A program made the position numbers and the translations under genes. Positions 1-11,144 of a stretch of 64,000 nt of DNA are shown piece after piece; positions within the stretch are counted from its first letter, which is position 1, and each line of letters begins with the position of its first letter. Under the pieces are notes generated by a model. The model saw only the letters and a program-made list of their open reading frames with translations, had not been told where the DNA came from and made no database searches. This stretch comes from Vibrio sp. LaRot3 (GTDB lineage: Bacteria; Pseudomonadota; Gammaproteobacteria; Enterobacterales; Vibrionaceae), in NCBI RefSeq assembly GCF_027587025.1, contig NZ_JAPPTI010000001.1:1302001-1366000 (forward strand), read 5' to 3'.

Positions 1-342
1 TCAAGTTCATCGATTTCCCGGAAGAAGCGACGACACCACAACTCGAAGCGTCGATGCGCAGTGCAATTGAAGAGATTGATTCAGGCGACGGTATCGTTTT
101 TCTCACTGATTTATTAGGCGGAACACCATTTCGCACCGCATCACTACTCAGCCAAGAACGTAGCGATATTGAAGTTGTCACCGGCACTAACCTGCAAATG
201 GCAGCAGAAATGCTTTTAGAGCGCGACGAACTCAAGCTGGTCGAGTTTCGTGACCAAGCCCTTGAATGTGCGCACCGAGGCATTACCTCTCTTGCAGCAG
301 AAATGGCATGCAAAGCTGAACAAACCGCAACGGTAGAAGAAG

Positions 343-353
<11 letters not shown>
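1..353 (+). CDS. PTS EIIA component, mannose family (5' truncated)
   Basis: The reading frame is open from the first complete codon at position 3, so the gene begins upstream of the window and only about 116 C-terminal residues are visible. The segment with DLLGGTPFRTAS followed by a conserved VTGTNLQM stretch is typical of the EIIA domain of mannose/fructose/N-acetylgalactosamine-type phosphotransferase permeases. The phosphorylated histidine of this family lies near the N-terminus and is therefore outside the window. The stop codon overlaps the start of the downstream deacetylase by 11 bases, so the two are co-transcribed and probably translationally coupled. With the deacetylase and a tagatose-bisphosphate aldolase next in line, an AgaF-like role in amino-sugar (probably N-acetylgalactosamine) uptake is the best inference. 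The exact sugar is not proven. Confidence 0.85.
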
Positions 354-2381
<2,028 letters not shown>

Positions 2382-2451
2382 ACATTTATACCCGAGGTTG
2401 CGGCAGCACCGATTTGGTATAGGTAACACCCACCCCCTATAGGTGTTATTC

Positions 2452-2479
2452 AGGGAGCCCTAGTCAGGCTCCCTTTTTT
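2452..2479 (+). terminator. Rho-independent terminator of the amino-sugar operon
   Basis: The eight-base stem AGGGAGCC (2452-2459) pairs perfectly with GGCTCCCT (2467-2474) around a seven-base loop, followed by a run of T to 2479. It lies about 70 bases after the kbaY stop. Confidence 0.88.
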
Positions 2480-2525
2480 CGGTCTAATGTCTTGTTATAT
2501 GCGATCGATACTGATTGAAATGGCA

Positions 2526-2553
2526 TAAAAAAAGCAAGGCTCAAGGCCTTGCT
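2526..2553 (-). terminator. Rho-independent terminator of sohB
   Basis: AGCAAGGC (2533-2540) pairs with GCCTTGCT (2546-2553). Read on the minus strand the hairpin is followed by a run of T (the A-tract at 2526-2533), placed 30 bases past the sohB stop. Confidence 0.85.
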
Positions 2554-2582
2554 CTTTCACTATCCATTTAGCTTTTACTAGC

Positions 2583-3644
2583 TTAAACAATCGGGCGTTG
2601 ACCACGATCGGCTAGCTTCATCAATACGTTATCCGCTGCTTCACCCACAAGGCCTGCAAGCTTAGAGGTAATTTTCTTCTTCTCTACGTAATGAATCGCC
2701 AATACGGTCTTATCTTTACACGCTTCAACAACAAGATCGTCTGAGGTTTTGATTTCATCAACCAAACCCAACTTGTGTGCTTGAGTACCAAACCAGTGCT
2801 CACCCGTTGCCACATTTTCCAGATCGAGCTCTGGGCGACGCTCACGAATGAAGTCTTTGAACAGTACGTGCGTCTCTTCTAGCTCTTGTTTGAACTTATC
2901 ACGCGCTTTGTCGGTATTTTCACCAAACATGGTCAATGTGCGTTTGTACTCGCCCGCGGTCAACTGTTCATACTCGATATCGTACTTTTTCAAGACTTTA
3001 TTAAAGTTTGGTAGTTGTGCAATCACACCAATTGAACCCACGATAGCAAAAGGGGCTGACACAATTTTATCGGCAATACATGCCATCATGTAGCCGCCAC
3101 TTGCTGCCACTTTATCCACTGAAATCGTCAATGGCAGACCCGCCGCTTTTAGGCGATCAAGCTGCGATGATGCCAAGCCATAGCCATGTACCATACCGCC
3201 GCCTGATTCAAGGCGAAGTAGCACTTCATCACCGTCACGCGCTACCGCTAGCACCGCGGTCACTTCTTCACGCAATGACGCCACTTCTTTGGCATCAATG
3301 CTGCCTTTGAAATCCAATACAAACAGATGAGGTTCGCGTTTAGAATCTAACTCGCCCTCTTTCGCTGCTTGCTTAATCTCTTTTTCACGCGCTTTGTTTT
3401 TCTCTTTCTCTTGTTTCTTCTCAGCTTTATCGCGAGCTTTGATGAAAGAGTCATCATGCAAGTGGTGTTCTAACTGCTCAACCGTCTCTTTGTGTTTTTC
3501 AGTTAGGTTGGTCACTTCTAGCTCACCTTTAGCCGAGCCACCTTTTCCACCAGCACTTTTAGCAATGATTAGAATCACTACCAATGCGACTACTACAGTC
3601 ACAATCTTGGCCAAAAACAGGCCGTAATCCAACAAAAATTCCAA
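2583..3644 (-). CDS. sohB: Inner-membrane serine peptidase SohB
   Basis: A 353-residue member of the S49 (protease IV/SppA-like) family. Residues about 10-29 form one membrane anchor, followed by a long Lys/Glu-rich, probably coiled segment (about 44-105). The peptidase domain follows, with LESGGGMVHGYG and the nucleophile motif AASGGY (Ser182). In E. coli a multicopy sohB suppresses loss of the DegP protease, so a quality-control role at the periplasmic face is expected. The length matches E. coli SohB (349). It stands alone on the minus strand with its own terminator, divergent from the yciK-type gene as in E. coli. A second S49 member, sppA, lies at 58868. Confidence 0.95.
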   Translation of the reverse strand: MEFLLDYGLFLAKIVTVVVALVVILIIAKSAGGKGGSAKGELEVTNLTEKHKETVEQLEHHLHDDSFIKARDKAEKKQEKEKNKAREKEIKQAAKEGELDSKREPHLFVLDFKGSIDAKEVASLREEVTAVLAVARDGDEVLLRLESGGGMVHGYGLASSQLDRLKAAGLPLTISVDKVAASGGYMMACIADKIVSAPFAIVGSIGVIAQLPNFNKVLKKYDIEYEQLTAGEYKRTLTMFGENTDKARDKFKQELEETHVLFKDFIRERRPELDLENVATGEHWFGTQAHKLGLVDEIKTSDDLVVEACKDKTVLAIHYVEKKKITSKLAGLVGEAADNVLMKLADRGQRPIV

Positions 3645-3734
3645 GGTGAATATCCTCTCAATGGGCGAATTGATGTATTGTAACCACCATATTACGATTT
3701 CTTAAAGTAAATCATCATAATAAGGAAGTATAGA

Positions 3735-4490
3735 GTGGAATATTCAGTTGCTGGCGATGCATTAAAAGACAAAGTAATTCTTGTGACTGGCGCAGGAGCA
3801 GGAATTGGTAAACAAGCCGCACTTAGCTTTGCTGAGCGAGGCGCGACGGTGATTCTACTCGGACGCACAGTCAAAAAGCTCGAACAAACTTACGATGAAA
3901 TTGAAGCAGCAGGCTATCCTCAAGCCGCCATCATTCCACTCGACATGAAAGGCGCATCAAAGCAGAACTATATTGATATGGCTGAGACCATTGAAGGACA
4001 GTTTGGTCGCTTAGATGGTGTATTACACAATGCCAGCCTACTGGGGGTGATCAGCCCATTCGACCAAATTGGTGAAGACAGCTACGACGATGTCATGCAA
4101 GTCAATGTGAAAGCGCAATTCTTAATGACACAAGCCCTGTTGCCGTTATTGCACAAATCCCAAGACGCACGTTTGGTGTTTACTTCATCAACCGTTGGCC
4201 ATAGTGGCCGCGCTTTCTGGGGCACTTACGCCATGTCGAAGTTTGCCACTGAAGGTATGATGCAAGTATTGGCTGATGAGTTAAGTGACTCTCAAATTCG
4301 CGTAAATGCGATTAACCCTGGTGCAACTCGTACCGGCATGCGCGCTAAAGCCTACCCTGCTGAAGATGCTGAGCTACTCAAAACACCGCTGGATATCATG
4401 CCCCTTTACCTCTACTTAATGGCCCCCGAAGGAAAGGCCGTTCATGGCCAATGCATCGATGCTCAACCGAAAAAACACTCGCAGAAATAG
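3735..4490 (+). CDS. yciK: YciK-type short-chain dehydrogenase/reductase
   Basis: A 251-residue classical SDR. The Rossmann motif is VTGAGAGIGK (Thr18 to Gly25), the NNAG-like motif is HNASLLG, and the catalytic pair is Tyr165 and Lys169 in YAMSK. The natural substrate of YciK is unknown. The start is a GTG at 3735, preceded by AAGGAAG at correct spacing, and the first conserved residues follow as in E. coli YciK. It is divergent from sohB with a 90-base shared promoter region, the same pairing seen in E. coli. A terminator follows at 4527, so it is transcribed alone. Confidence 0.9.
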   Translation: MEYSVAGDALKDKVILVTGAGAGIGKQAALSFAERGATVILLGRTVKKLEQTYDEIEAAGYPQAAIIPLDMKGASKQNYIDMAETIEGQFGRLDGVLHNASLLGVISPFDQIGEDSYDDVMQVNVKAQFLMTQALLPLLHKSQDARLVFTSSTVGHSGRAFWGTYAMSKFATEGMMQVLADELSDSQIRVNAINPGATRTGMRAKAYPAEDAELLKTPLDIMPLYLYLMAPEGKAVHGQCIDAQPKKHSQK

Positions 4491-4526
4491 TTACAAAAAA
4501 TAAGACAATTTAACTGAATGACATCA

Positions 4527-4556
4527 ACGCCTTGTGAATCCACAAGGCGTTTTTTT
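4527..4556 (+). terminator. Rho-independent terminator after yciK
   Basis: ACGCCTTGTG (4527-4536) pairs perfectly with CACAAGGCGT (4541-4550) around the loop AATC, followed by seven T. Confidence 0.92.
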
Positions 4557-4568
4557 GATTTAGGACTA

Positions 4569-4610
4569 TTGCAGCGAGCAACGAATAAATTATACTGTAT
4601 GTATATACAG
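4569..4610 (+). promoter_or_regulatory. imuA promoter with perfect LexA (SOS) box
   Basis: The 16-base sequence CTGTATGTATATACAG (4595-4610) fits the gammaproteobacterial LexA consensus CTG-N10-CAG with the alternating T/A core. A -35 like TTGCAG (4569-4574) and a -10 like TATACT (4591-4596) are 16 bases apart, so the operator overlaps the -10. The box ends 20 bases before the imuA start. LexA bound here would block RNA polymerase, so the operon should be induced by DNA damage. Confidence 0.92.
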
Positions 4611-4630
4611 TTTTTTTTATTTCGACGCTT

Positions 4631-5308
4631 ATGACTCCTTCTATCGAACATCTCAAGCAAAAACAGTGGTTATGGCAAGGCTCAACACAACATGAGCCAC
4701 AAGATCATTGCACCACTGGCTTTAGCCTGCTTGATCAAAAACTCGATGGGGGTTTTCCCAAACACGGCGTGGTCGAGGTGCAATCTGAACCGGGCATTGG
4801 TGAGCTGCGCCTATTGCTGCCGCATTTACTCAATAGCAGTAGCGACCGGCTCAGCGTGTTTATTCAACCTCCTGGCTATCTCTGCGCTGAAATGCTGATC
4901 AATGAGGGGCTCGATCCTAATCAGATCCTACTGATTTACCCAGACAACCCGAAACACGCTTTATGGGCGGCTGAGCAATGTTTAAAAAGCGGCGCATGCA
5001 GCAACGTATTGCTTTGGCAAACCGAACTTGAAGTACATCAAGCCCGTCGCCTGCAAGTAGCAAGCGAAACCGGTCAATGCCTGCACTTTTTATTTAAGCA
5101 GCCACAGCAACATGTGTTCTCTCTGCCGGTCAGTTTAAGCTTAAAATTGGAAGCGCATAATCAAGGCTTAAGTGTTGCCATTACTAAACGTAAAGGCGGT
5201 TGGCCACATGGCAACTTTGTGATTGATATGAGCGCTCGCTGGCCACAATTAGCCATTCAAAAACCGCAATCTGTCATTGTGCCCTTTCCTATGCGTAAGC
5301 AAGGCTAA
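4631..5308 (+). CDS. imuA: ImuA, RecA-like mutasome accessory protein
   Basis: The first gene of the SOS-regulated imuA-imuB-dnaE2 cassette. The 225-residue product belongs to the ImuA/RecA-like (formerly SulA-like) family. It has a degenerate nucleotide-binding region around residues 40-55 (VEVQSEPGIGELRL), without a canonical Walker A lysine. ImuA is needed for damage-induced mutagenesis together with ImuB and DnaE2, and in other bacteria it interacts with both. Identification rests on position, size and the family pattern; in isolation the sequence is diverged. The start at 4631 lies 20 bases after the LexA box and has no strong ribosome-binding site. imuB follows after two bases. Confidence 0.88.
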   Translation: MTPSIEHLKQKQWLWQGSTQHEPQDHCTTGFSLLDQKLDGGFPKHGVVEVQSEPGIGELRLLLPHLLNSSSDRLSVFIQPPGYLCAEMLINEGLDPNQILLIYPDNPKHALWAAEQCLKSGACSNVLLWQTELEVHQARRLQVASETGQCLHFLFKQPQQHVFSLPVSLSLKLEAHNQGLSVAITKRKGGWPHGNFVIDMSARWPQLAIQKPQSVIVPFPMRKQG

Positions 5309-5310
5309 CT

Positions 5311-6708
5311 ATGACTCTGTGGCTTTACTTACACTTCCCTGCACTGCAATTAAACGCTCTGTTTGCAGAGCAAGAGCACCCTTTAGTGATTGTTGATGGC
5401 GCACGCTTTCAAGTAGTGCAAGCGAACGATCTCGCCACTGAGCAAGGTATTCAAATTGGGATGGGCTTAGCCAGTGCCAGTGCCTTGTGCCATGATTTAC
5501 AAGTGCACCCTTATGATGAGAAGCAAGAGCAACAAACACTCACAGATATTGCTCAATGGCTTTACATGGTCACATCCGATATTGCCCTATTTGCGCCACA
5601 AGGCATTTTGCTGAAAGCCAGTGATATGCTCTGTTTATATGGTGGCTTAGAGCGCTATTGGCAAACCTTATCTCAACACTTAGATGCACTCGGTTTTAAA
5701 TACTATTTTTCAACCGGCTTTTCCCCATACTCAGCCATTTTGCTCGCAAAGTCAGCCACACAAATCATCAGTGACGATCGTGACCACTTACTCGAAAAAG
5801 TACGTAACTTCCCACTGATGGCGACAGAACTCGCAAGCAAACAAGTCGATGCTTTACTACGTGTGGGCGTGAATACACTAAATGATCTGCTTAGCTTGCC
5901 CATGCAAGAGCTGGCTCGCCGATTTGATATTGATTTGGTCAATTATGTGGGACGTTTGCTGGGGCAGTTTAAGCACCCTATTGATTTTTATCACCCGCCA
6001 GAGAAATTCCACAGCTACTTAGAGCTGTTGTACGAAATCGAAAATATTCAGTGGCTAGAGAAGCCGCTCAATATTTTACTCAAACGATTAGAGTTATTTC
6101 TAACCCTACGCAACCAAGTCGCTTATGAGTTAGCACTTACTCTGCATCAGCGAGACAAACAAGACAGTACCATCACTTTCACCTCTGCGAGTGGTGATTA
6201 CACCGCTCAACAATGGGCTCGTTTATGCCAACTTACGCTAGAATCCATCAAACTTGATGCACCAGTGCAAGGGCTGACTCTCGCCATTACTCGCAGTGGT
6301 GAGTTAGAAGCCACCAGCCGTGATATTTTCAATGGCCCACAAGGGCAACAAACGGAGCTAGAACTGATTGGATTGCTGCAAGCTAAATTAGGCAAGCAGC
6401 AAGTACGTAAAGTGATGCTCAGCGACGATCCTCGCCCAGAACATGCTACTCAGCTATGTGACCCAAGTAAACCGATACCCTATAAGGCCAAAACCTTACG
6501 CCATAGGCCAAGCATCTTGCTACCAGAACCGCAGCGACTACAAGAAAAGGTCGCTTTGATTCAAGGGCCTGAACGATTTGTGACAGGATGGTGGGATGGC
6601 GCAGACATCACTCGCGATTACTTTGTGGCGCGTAGCCAGCAAGGCCGATGGCTTTGGGTATTTCGCAATCAAGATAAGCAGTGGTTTCTCCACGGCCAAT
6701 TTAGCTAA
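5311..6708 (+). CDS. imuB: ImuB, catalytically inactive Y-family polymerase homologue
   Basis: A 465-residue Y-family protein that acts as the adaptor of the mutasome, linking DnaE2 to the sliding clamp. The palm region is recognisable (YLHFPALQLNALF, then VVDGARFQVVQAND). However, the N-terminal metal-binding Asp of active Y polymerases is replaced by the YLHFPA context, and the usual S-x-DE dyad region reads LLKASDMLCLYGG. The carboxylates needed for catalysis are therefore missing, as in known ImuB proteins. The C-terminal part (about 350-465) is the ImuB-specific tail used in other species for partner binding. The start follows the imuA stop by two bases and dnaE2 begins nine bases after its stop. 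Confidence 0.93.
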   Translation: MTLWLYLHFPALQLNALFAEQEHPLVIVDGARFQVVQANDLATEQGIQIGMGLASASALCHDLQVHPYDEKQEQQTLTDIAQWLYMVTSDIALFAPQGILLKASDMLCLYGGLERYWQTLSQHLDALGFKYYFSTGFSPYSAILLAKSATQIISDDRDHLLEKVRNFPLMATELASKQVDALLRVGVNTLNDLLSLPMQELARRFDIDLVNYVGRLLGQFKHPIDFYHPPEKFHSYLELLYEIENIQWLEKPLNILLKRLELFLTLRNQVAYELALTLHQRDKQDSTITFTSASGDYTAQQWARLCQLTLESIKLDAPVQGLTLAITRSGELEATSRDIFNGPQGQQTELELIGLLQAKLGKQQVRKVMLSDDPRPEHATQLCDPSKPIPYKAKTLRHRPSILLPEPQRLQEKVALIQGPERFVTGWWDGADITRDYFVARSQQGRWLWVFRNQDKQWFLHGQFS

Positions 6709-6717
6709 GGCATCACC

Positions 6718-9700
6718 ATGAATTACGCTGAATTATTCTGCCAAACCAACTTTTCGTTTTTAACGGGTGCATCCCATGCAGAAGAGCTGATCTTACAATC
6801 AGACTTCTTACGTTATAAAGCATTAGCCATTACTGACGAGTGTTCTGTCGCAGGCGTAGTACGTGCTCACACTGCAATTAAAAACCATCAACTTGGTGTT
6901 GAACTGATTATCGGCAGTATGTTTTGGCTAAACCAAGAGTGCCAAGTAGTCCTGCTCTGCCCTAGCCGTCAAGCTTATGCGGAATTGTGCCGAGTTATCA
7001 CCAATGCTCGTCGTCGCTCAGAGAAAGGTCAATATCAGCTCTCTGAGTGGGATTTAATGTCTGTACGTCACTGTTTCGTCATTTGGCTACCTAGCCATCA
7101 ACACGTTGATCACAAATGGGGGCAATGGCTTAGCCAACACCACCAGCAACGATTATGGCTTGGCATTCAGCGCCACCTTGGGTCTAACGATAAAGAATAC
7201 CTCACCCATTGTGAGCAACTCGCCAAAGAATTTCAGTTACCAATAACCGCTTGTGGCGGTGTACTCATGCATACCGCGACAAGACTTCCTTTACAGCACA
7301 CATTAACCGCCATTAAACATGGCGGCAGTGTGGGCAGTATTGGTGGCCATTTGTTGGTTAATACTGAACGCTCGCTACGCAGTTTAGATAAACTCAGTAA
7401 GCTATTTAAAGCTGAGTGGCTTACTGAAAGTGTCTACATTGCCAAACGTTGCCGGTTCAGCTTGGATGAGCTGCAATATGAGTACCCAAGCGAGCTCATT
7501 CCTGATGGCGAAACGCCAATGAGCTACCTACGTAATTTGGTTGAGCAGGGTAAGCGGAGCCGCTTCCCAGAAGGTATTCCTAATGACATAGCCCAGACTA
7601 TAGAGAAAGAGTTGCAACTGATTGAGGAGCTCAACTACCCGTTTTACTTCCTCACGATTCATGACATCGTAATGTTTGCCAAACGGCAGAAGATTCTTTA
7701 CCAAGGCCGAGGCTCAGCAGCCAACTCTGTGGTGTGTTATTGCTTAGAAATCACCTCTGTCGATCCGAGACAAATCTCAGTGTTGTTCGAGCGCTTTATT
7801 AGCAAAGAGCGTAATGAGCCACCAGATATTGATGTCGACTTTGAGCACCAAAGGCGTGAAGAAGTAATTCAATACATCTATCAAAAATATGGCCGTGAGC
7901 GTGCAGCGCTCGCGGCTACGGTCATCTCTTACCGTTTTAAAAGCGCGGTTCGCGATGTCGGTAAAGCATTAGGTATTGAAGAAAGCCAGCTCGACTACTT
8001 TATCAAGAACGTCAATCGCCGCGATCGTGGATTAGGCTGGCAAGCGCAAATCGTCCAACTTGGTATTGAGCCGAGTTCACTCAAAGGTGAGCAGTTTATT
8101 AGCTTAGTGAATGAGGTCATTGGCTTTCCTCGTCATTTATCTCAGCATGTAGGTGGCTTTGTGATTTCTTCTGGGCCTTTGTATGAGCTTGTACCCGTCG
8201 AAAATGCCTCAATGCCTGACCGAACTGTAATTCAATGGGATAAGGACGATCTGGAAAGCCTTGCGCTACTTAAAGTGGATGTCCTCGCCCTTGGTATGCT
8301 CAGTGCCATTCGTAAATGCTTTGAGTTAGTCGAACGCTTTCATGGTCAACGCCTTTCGATTGCAGGAATTACGCGTCGCCAAGATGACGCCAATGTATAT
8401 GGCATGATTCAAAAAGCCGACACTGTAGGCGTATTTCAAATCGAATCTCGGGCACAAATGAGTATGCTGCCAAGGTTAAAACCTCGTAGTTATTATGATC
8501 TGGTAATTCAAATCGCCATCGTCCGCCCCGGTCCGATTCAAGGTGACATGGTCCACCCCTTCTTAAAGCGTCGCGATGGCATTGAGCCTATCACCTATCC
8601 ATCCAAAGAGGTGGAAGCGGTACTCTCGCGTACTATGGGCGTGCCCATTTTCCAAGAACAAGTCATTAAGCTAGCGATGGTCGCGGCAGGTTTTAGTGGC
8701 GGTGAAGCAGATCAACTGCGCCGAGCAATGGCCGCGTGGAAGAAAAATGGCGATCTGATCAAGTTTAAAACCAAACTGATTGATGGCATGCAAAGCCGTG
8801 GCTACGAGTTGGAATTTGCTGAGCGCATCTTTGATCAGATCTTAGGTTTTGGTGAGTATGGTTTTCCAGAAAGTCACTCAGCTTCTTTTGCGGTATTGGC
8901 TTATTGCTCCGCATGGCTTAAATATTACTACCCAGAAGCCTTTTACACCTCCCTTTTGAACAGTTTACCAATGGGCTTTTATAGCCCTTCACAATTGGTG
9001 CAGGATGCTCTCCGACACGGGCTTATCATCCACCCTGTTTGTGTCAATGCCTCAAGCTATGATCATCAAGTGGTTCAACACCAAGACCGCCTTGCCATAC
9101 GCTTAGGGTTGCGCCAGATAAAAGGATTAAGCAAAGAGAGCTGCCAACAGCTAATTAAGGCTCGTGGTCATGGTGGCTTTACCCATCCTAGCCAAATCAA
9201 ACATATCGGACTAAGCAAGCGTGATATCGAACTGCTGGCCTCAGCAAATGCGATGCGCGCTATCGCCAATAACCGCTACCAAACACGTTGGGCAATGATG
9301 GACTCCCTATCCGACTTACCACTATTTCAGCAAATAGAAGAACCCAGCCAAGTACCGATTGCCGCGCCAACCGATGCGCAAACATTACTCGAAGACTACG
9401 CATCCATTGGACTATCTCTAAACCACCACCCGATTAAGCTGCTTGAACAGGCAGGCGTATTAGGGCGATTTACGAGAATGAACCAATTAGCGAATCAAGA
9501 CCATCAATCACTGGTCACGGTTGTGGGTGTAGTCACAGGGAAGCAAGCCCCCGGCACTGCGGCAGGGGTAACTTTTGTTACCTTAGAAGACGATACTGGC
9601 AACATCAATGTGGTGGTTTGGCGCGCTACAGCGAGAGCACAAAAGCAAGCTTATCTCACCGCAAAGATACTGCGCGTCAAAGGGATATTAGAACGAGAAG

Positions 9701-9789
9701 GAGAAGTGACTCACGTGATTGCAGGCAGACTCGAAGACCTTACTGAAGAGCTCTCAGGGCTCACCACAAAATCGAGAGACTTTCATTAG
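6718..9789 (+). CDS. dnaE2: Error-prone DNA polymerase DnaE2
   Basis: A 1,023-residue C-family polymerase alpha subunit, shorter than replicative DnaE (about 1,160) and typical of DnaE2. It begins with the diagnostic PHP segment (MNYAELFCQTNFSFLTGAS). The catalytic aspartates lie in PDIDVDF near residues 369-375, and GRGSAANS precedes them. QHVGGFVIS and the FGEYGFPESHSASFA stretch mark the fingers and thumb regions. A helix-hairpin-helix region and a C-terminal OB fold (about 920-965) complete the chain. DnaE2 performs translesion synthesis and induced mutagenesis with ImuA and ImuB. It is the last gene of the operon and is followed by a terminator at 9823. Confidence 0.96.
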   Translation: MNYAELFCQTNFSFLTGASHAEELILQSDFLRYKALAITDECSVAGVVRAHTAIKNHQLGVELIIGSMFWLNQECQVVLLCPSRQAYAELCRVITNARRRSEKGQYQLSEWDLMSVRHCFVIWLPSHQHVDHKWGQWLSQHHQQRLWLGIQRHLGSNDKEYLTHCEQLAKEFQLPITACGGVLMHTATRLPLQHTLTAIKHGGSVGSIGGHLLVNTERSLRSLDKLSKLFKAEWLTESVYIAKRCRFSLDELQYEYPSELIPDGETPMSYLRNLVEQGKRSRFPEGIPNDIAQTIEKELQLIEELNYPFYFLTIHDIVMFAKRQKILYQGRGSAANSVVCYCLEITSVDPRQISVLFERFISKERNEPPDIDVDFEHQRREEVIQYIYQKYGRERAALAATVISYRFKSAVRDVGKALGIEESQLDYFIKNVNRRDRGLGWQAQIVQLGIEPSSLKGEQFISLVNEVIGFPRHLSQHVGGFVISSGPLYELVPVENASMPDRTVIQWDKDDLESLALLKVDVLALGMLSAIRKCFELVERFHGQRLSIAGITRRQDDANVYGMIQKADTVGVFQIESRAQMSMLPRLKPRSYYDLVIQIAIVRPGPIQGDMVHPFLKRRDGIEPITYPSKEVEAVLSRTMGVPIFQEQVIKLAMVAAGFSGGEADQLRRAMAAWKKNGDLIKFKTKLIDGMQSRGYELEFAERIFDQILGFGEYGFPESHSASFAVLAYCSAWLKYYYPEAFYTSLLNSLPMGFYSPSQLVQDALRHGLIIHPVCVNASSYDHQVVQHQDRLAIRLGLRQIKGLSKESCQQLIKARGHGGFTHPSQIKHIGLSKRDIELLASANAMRAIANNRYQTRWAMMDSLSDLPLFQQIEEPSQVPIAAPTDAQTLLEDYASIGLSLNHHPIKLLEQAGVLGRFTRMNQLANQDHQSLVTVVGVVTGKQAPGTAAGVTFVTLEDDTGNINVVVWRATARAQKQAYLTAKILRVKGILEREGEVTHVIAGRLEDLTEELSGLTTKSRDFH

Positions 9790-9822
9790 ATAAACGGTTC
9801 AACATACCATTTAATGATAAGC

Positions 9823-9846
9823 AAAAGGGAGCAATCGCTCCCTTTT
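9823..9846 (+). terminator. Bidirectional terminator between dnaE2 and cheV
   Basis: AAAAGGGAGC (9823-9832) pairs perfectly with GCTCCCTTTT (9837-9846) around AATC. A/T tracts on both sides make it suitable for dnaE2 from the left and for leftward transcripts from cheV. Confidence 0.88.
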
Positions 9847-9864
9847 AAAGTTATTTGTGACAAG

Positions 9865-9960
9865 TTACAACTCGTCTTCAGCATCCATACTACGTTTTTT
9901 GTATTCCCTATACAGTAAAAGACATAAGGTCATCACAACCTTAGACGTAAACCATATCAT
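9865..9960 (-). CDS. Possible 31-residue membrane peptide downstream of cheV
   Basis: A short frame of 31 codons starts at the ATG complementary to 9958-9960. It opens with a hydrophobic segment (MIWFTSKVVMTLCLLLY) and ends in a charged tail (REYKKRSMDAEDEL). This looks like a one-pass membrane peptide with a cytoplasmic C-terminus. It sits in the 304-base gap after cheV, transcribed in the same direction and ending just before the shared terminator. The nearest Shine-Dalgarno-like run (AAAGG) is 12 bases from the ATG, too far to be convincing. I do not recognise it. It could be chance, and the rest of this gap (9961-10093) shows nothing I can name. Confidence 0.35.
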   Translation of the reverse strand: MIWFTSKVVMTLCLLLYREYKKRSMDAEDEL

Positions 9961-10093
9961 GAATAGGAACTACCTTTGCTATCTGATGAAAAGTTGTATT
10001 TTACAAAATGTGTCTCACTTCATTTAATGAAGTGATGAATAAATACTAACATCAGCGTAACCAGAGTTCACGGCCTATATATGGAACCGCGTA

Positions 10094-11041
10094 CTATTTG
10101 GTAAGTAATTCGCGTAAACGATCCTGCGTAACTTCCACTAACAAGTCAGGCTGAAATTTCGAGATAAACCGGTTACAACCTACCTTTTTCACCATAGCTT
10201 CGTTGAAACTGCCGCTAAGTGACGTATTCAGAACAACATGCAAATCACTCATTCTTGGGTCATTTCGTATCTCATGCGTTAATTTGTAACCATCCATTTC
10301 AGGCATCTCAGCGTCAGTAATCATAAGGAGCAATTCCTCAGTTACCTTCTTGCCTTCATCACTCCATGACTTCAACAAATTAAGAGCTTGAAGACCGTCG
10401 CAACACTCAATGATATTCAAACCAAGCTGAGATAAGGTGCCTTTAACCTGAGAGCGAGCTGTAGAGGAGTCATCAACGATAAGTACGTTGCGACCGACCA
10501 TTTGCGCTGCAAGCTCATCATCAAGCACACCTTCAGAAATCGACACATCGTAATCAATGATCTCTGCTAGCACTTTCTCTACATCGATAATTTCAACGAT
10601 GCGGTTATTATCACCTTCTTTAAGCTGAGTGATAGCAGTTAAGTAGTTAGCACGGCCTGCTGTCTTTGGCGGCGGCTGAATTTCACTCCAAGTGGTATTA
10701 ACAATATTACGCACTTGGCCAACCAAGAAACCTTGAATCGTACGGTTATATTCCGTAATGATTAAGTTCTCTTCTTGGTTTTCTAAACGAGATGCAGGAA
10801 AGCCAATCGCACCACGTAAATCAATAACGGGTACTGAAACGCCACGTAACGAAGCCACACCTGTAATGTGGTAATGAGAACCTGGCATTTTAGTTAGAGG
10901 TGGGACTTTAATAACCTCACGTACCTTAAACACGTTTATCGCAAACATTTGGCTGCTGTTTAAGCTAAACAGTAACAACTCCAAACGGTTTTCACCGACC
11001 AAATTGGTACGTTGGTCTACTGTATTTAATACTCCGGACAT
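10094..11041 (-). CDS. cheV: Chemotaxis protein CheV (CheW domain plus receiver domain)
   Basis: A 315-residue hybrid coupling protein. Residues about 15-160 form a CheW-like domain that docks receptors to CheA. Residues about 184-315 form a response-regulator receiver with the acidic pocket Asp190/Asp191 (LIVDDSSTARS), the phospho-acceptor Asp243 (ITDAEMPEMDG), Thr273 (LNTSLSG) and Lys295 (SKFQP). CheV proteins adjust receptor-kinase coupling, and phosphorylation is thought to serve adaptation. Vibrio genomes carry several cheV copies, so this is one paralogue and I cannot say which. It is a single-gene unit with no other chemotaxis gene beside it. Confidence 0.94.
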   Translation of the reverse strand: MSGVLNTVDQRTNLVGENRLELLLFSLNSSQMFAINVFKVREVIKVPPLTKMPGSHYHITGVASLRGVSVPVIDLRGAIGFPASRLENQEENLIITEYNRTIQGFLVGQVRNIVNTTWSEIQPPPKTAGRANYLTAITQLKEGDNNRIVEIIDVEKVLAEIIDYDVSISEGVLDDELAAQMVGRNVLIVDDSSTARSQVKGTLSQLGLNIIECCDGLQALNLLKSWSDEGKKVTEELLLMITDAEMPEMDGYKLTHEIRNDPRMSDLHVVLNTSLSGSFNEAMVKKVGCNRFISKFQPDLLVEVTQDRLRELLTK

Positions 11042-11144
11042 AAGGCATCTCTACAACGGTAATCTATACATCACACTGTCTGGAAGAGGCCGACTTGGCC
11101 ACAACCCACATGCTCTATAAGGTTAACAGCAAAACAGCTCGACG

